A program made the translations under genes and the position numbers. Shown in pieces: positions 58,398-64,000 of a stretch of 64,000 bases of DNA. Numbering within the stretch: the stretch's first letter is position 1; every line of letters begins with the position of its first letter. Below the pieces are notes generated by a model, which was not told where the DNA came from, searched no databases, and saw only the letters and a list, made by a program, of their open reading frames with translations. The DNA is from Mesodorylaimus sp. YZB2_4 (Eukaryota; Nematoda; Enoplea; Dorylaimida; Dorylaimidae), in NCBI GenBank assembly GCA_030248295.1, contig JASANH010000054.1:21310-85309 (forward strand). Direction: 5' to 3'.

Positions 58398-58730
58398 GCC
58401 CGAGGGTGCAATCATGCAACGTGCTACTGTGATAATCATATCAACGGACTTTTTACTTATTTCTACATTTATATTTATCAAATCTGTGTTCTGGGTTTGT
58501 GCCATTATCAGTTTCGGGTATAGGTATATGTCATGTTCTTAAGACTAGGTTTTGCGCTGTGTATGAATAAAGCTGGACTCGATGCGGGTTTTTATTTTTG
58601 GTGACGGGATTCTGTTATTAGCGGAAGATTACTTTTTGGGTTAAAAATTGCATGTTGGGTAATTTAGGTTTATATTTTCTCGTTTCAGTTGAAGGCGCGC
58701 TATCTCAAGTCCACGTTCCGATATTGGAAA
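58398..58730 (+). promoter_or_regulatory. WASHC2-BAF intergenic spacer: poly(A) signal and likely trans-splice acceptor
   Basis: An AATAAA poly(A) signal lies near 58566. About 120 bp downstream a strong pyrimidine-rich acceptor, TATTTTCTCGTTTCAG, ends at 58688, 42 nt before the BAF start codon, with no upstream exon or donor in sight. In nematodes this arrangement marks a spliced-leader site of a downstream operon gene. Confidence 0.5.
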
Positions 58731-59003
58731 ATGCCTACCACGTCTGTCAAACATCGTGACTTTGTGGCCGAGCCGATGGGCGAGAAGGAAGTAACTGCTT
58801 TGGCAGGAATTGGAGAAACATACGGAAGGAAATTGGCGGAGGAAGGTTTCGACAAGGCGTACGTTGTCTTGGGTCAATTTCTGTTATTGAAGAAGCAGAA
58901 AGAATTGTTTTTGGATTGGTTGAAAGAAACGGCTAACGTGGCGTCGAATCACGGCGAGTCTTGCTTCAACTGCTTGAACGAATGGTGCGAACAGCACTTG
59001 TAG
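58731..59003 (+). CDS. BANF1: Barrier-to-autointegration factor (BAF)
   Basis: BAF is a small dimeric protein that binds double-stranded DNA and LEM-domain proteins of the inner nuclear membrane and helps rebuild the nucleus after mitosis. The single-exon ORF gives 90 residues, within one residue of the usual 89. It reads through the hallmark blocks [37 protein letters not shown] (helix-hairpin-helix), [17 protein letters not shown] and [14 protein letters not shown]. The N-terminal MPTTS keeps the Thr/Ser sites that VRK1 kinases phosphorylate to release DNA. A further in-frame stretch upstream of the ATG is closed off by the acceptor at 58688. It lies 333 bp after WASHC2 on the same strand. 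Confidence 0.97.
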   Translation: MPTTSVKHRDFVAEPMGEKEVTALAGIGETYGRKLAEEGFDKAYVVLGQFLLLKKQKELFLDWLKETANVASNHGESCFNCLNEWCEQHL

Positions 59004-59840
59004 AATGGACTGATTTGGATGATCACCTTACGTTTTTATTGAGGTGTACTTGAGTTCAGGTATTCACTAAGGGGGCGGGGATGTGATAAGAATTCATTTT
59101 ACTGGCCTGGTTTATTCAATGTAATTCCATGATTGGACAGCAAGAATGTGTGATAACATACTTGTGGCATTGGATAGCTGATCGTGTAAGCTTGCCTGAG
59201 CCTTGGTTGCAGGCCTGCCGATGCGAGAAACGAGTTTTGATTAGAATATGTGGCGACACGTAAGAGGAATGGAGATTGTGCACGGCAGTCGCGAGCTCTT
59301 GCTCACGCCAAGTTTGGTGTGTGACTCAGTGATAGGTAGGGGCAGTGGTGTGTGGCCTGGTGTCGGCACTTATTTCATTTAGCCAAGTAGACATTTACTT
59401 TTATGAATGCGAGGCCGTGTAGCCAACTGGACACCTGGCCGGGGCTCGCGCGGGCCGGCTCTGGGCTGCTTGATGGGTGGCACCGGGTAACTAGACCCGA
59501 TCGATCCGCCATATAAGGTCCGTCGGCTGCGAGAGGAGGAAAGCGGGCGTGCGGCAGTTTTATTCAGTCGGTAGTCAGTAGCCGAGCGACGGGCGTCGTA
59601 GCGATAACGGGGCCCGGAAGCCTGAGCCTATGTGGAGAAACGTCGTTTTTCCTATTCGACGGAGAATCGATGTTACGGTAGGACGAGTTTTTCGTGGACG
59701 GGACGCTTTTATGTAAAGCTAACGACGGGCAAGAGTAAGAGAAAACCCCCTGGCCCCTGCGTCCACAACAATTGAACGTGATCGGCATTGGAACAGTGTC
59801 GATTGCCTTGTAGGCTCGGCCCGAGTCATCGTCCTACTAA
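59004..59840. other. Gap between BAF and BRSK, presumably the BRSK promoter and 5' UTR
   Basis: There is no ORF I can support. The part after about 59450 is GC-richer and leads directly into the BRSK first exon. Confidence 0.4.

Positions 59841-64000
<4,160 letters not shown>

Overview
This is a 64 kb piece of a eukaryotic, invertebrate genome. Almost every real gene is cut by many short GT-AG introns (about 35-100 nt, with a few of 1-2 kb). The gene set points to a nematode. It includes an MSP-domain (major sperm protein fold) gene copy, a secreted EB-module protein, a tau-tubulin-kinase-like CK1 kinase, and SAD/BRSK kinase and BAF proteins that read close to their nematode relatives. Several genes also have an acceptor site just upstream of the start codon. 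The phylum is an inference; I cannot name a species.

Layout. 0.95-7.8 kb (+): a complete 22-exon liprin-beta gene. 8.7-11.6 kb (-): mitochondrial complex I subunit NDUFB10, whose last intron holds a 1.4 kb inverted-repeat transposon that itself contains a tRNA-derived SINE. 12.2-14.9 kb (+): synaptogyrin. 15.8 kb (+): a Ly6-like secreted protein. 16-40 kb is a repeat-rich accessory zone. It holds a second copy of the inverted-repeat transposon, further SINE copies, a minisatellite, and two copies of an unrecognised locus encoding a 55-residue repeat. It also holds broken copies of an MSP-domain gene, a multi-pass membrane protein gene and the proteasome ATPase PSMC2/Rpt1. A decayed Ty3/gypsy retrotransposon (30.9-37.4 kb, -) carries a truncated LINE and a 240-bp inverted-repeat element, each with a target-site duplication. 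A DDE-type transposase-like ORF follows at 39.5 kb.

40.5-64 kb is gene-dense again: the C-terminal exons of the DNA-end resection factor CtIP/RBBP8 (-), a 20-bp minisatellite, a TTBK-like kinase (+), an EB-module secreted protein (+), the meiotic MutS homologue MSH4 (-), the WASH-complex subunit FAM21/WASHC2 (+), barrier-to-autointegration factor BAF (+) and the 5' part of the SAD/BRSK polarity kinase (+), which runs off the right edge.

Some genes share themes. Liprin-beta, synaptogyrin and SAD/BRSK all act at the presynapse or in neuronal polarity in known animals, but nothing here shows co-regulation. MSH4 and WASHC2 are divergently transcribed from a 340-bp gap. WASHC2 and BAF are spaced like genes of a nematode operon. 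MSH4 and CtIP both act in homologous recombination. I found no CRISPR array, rRNA or functional tRNA gene, and no clear novel multi-gene system. The most unusual signals are the transposon family with 3-bp target duplications that carries SINEs, the nested retroelement, the duplicated 55-residue-repeat locus, and the two coding breaks in WASHC2.
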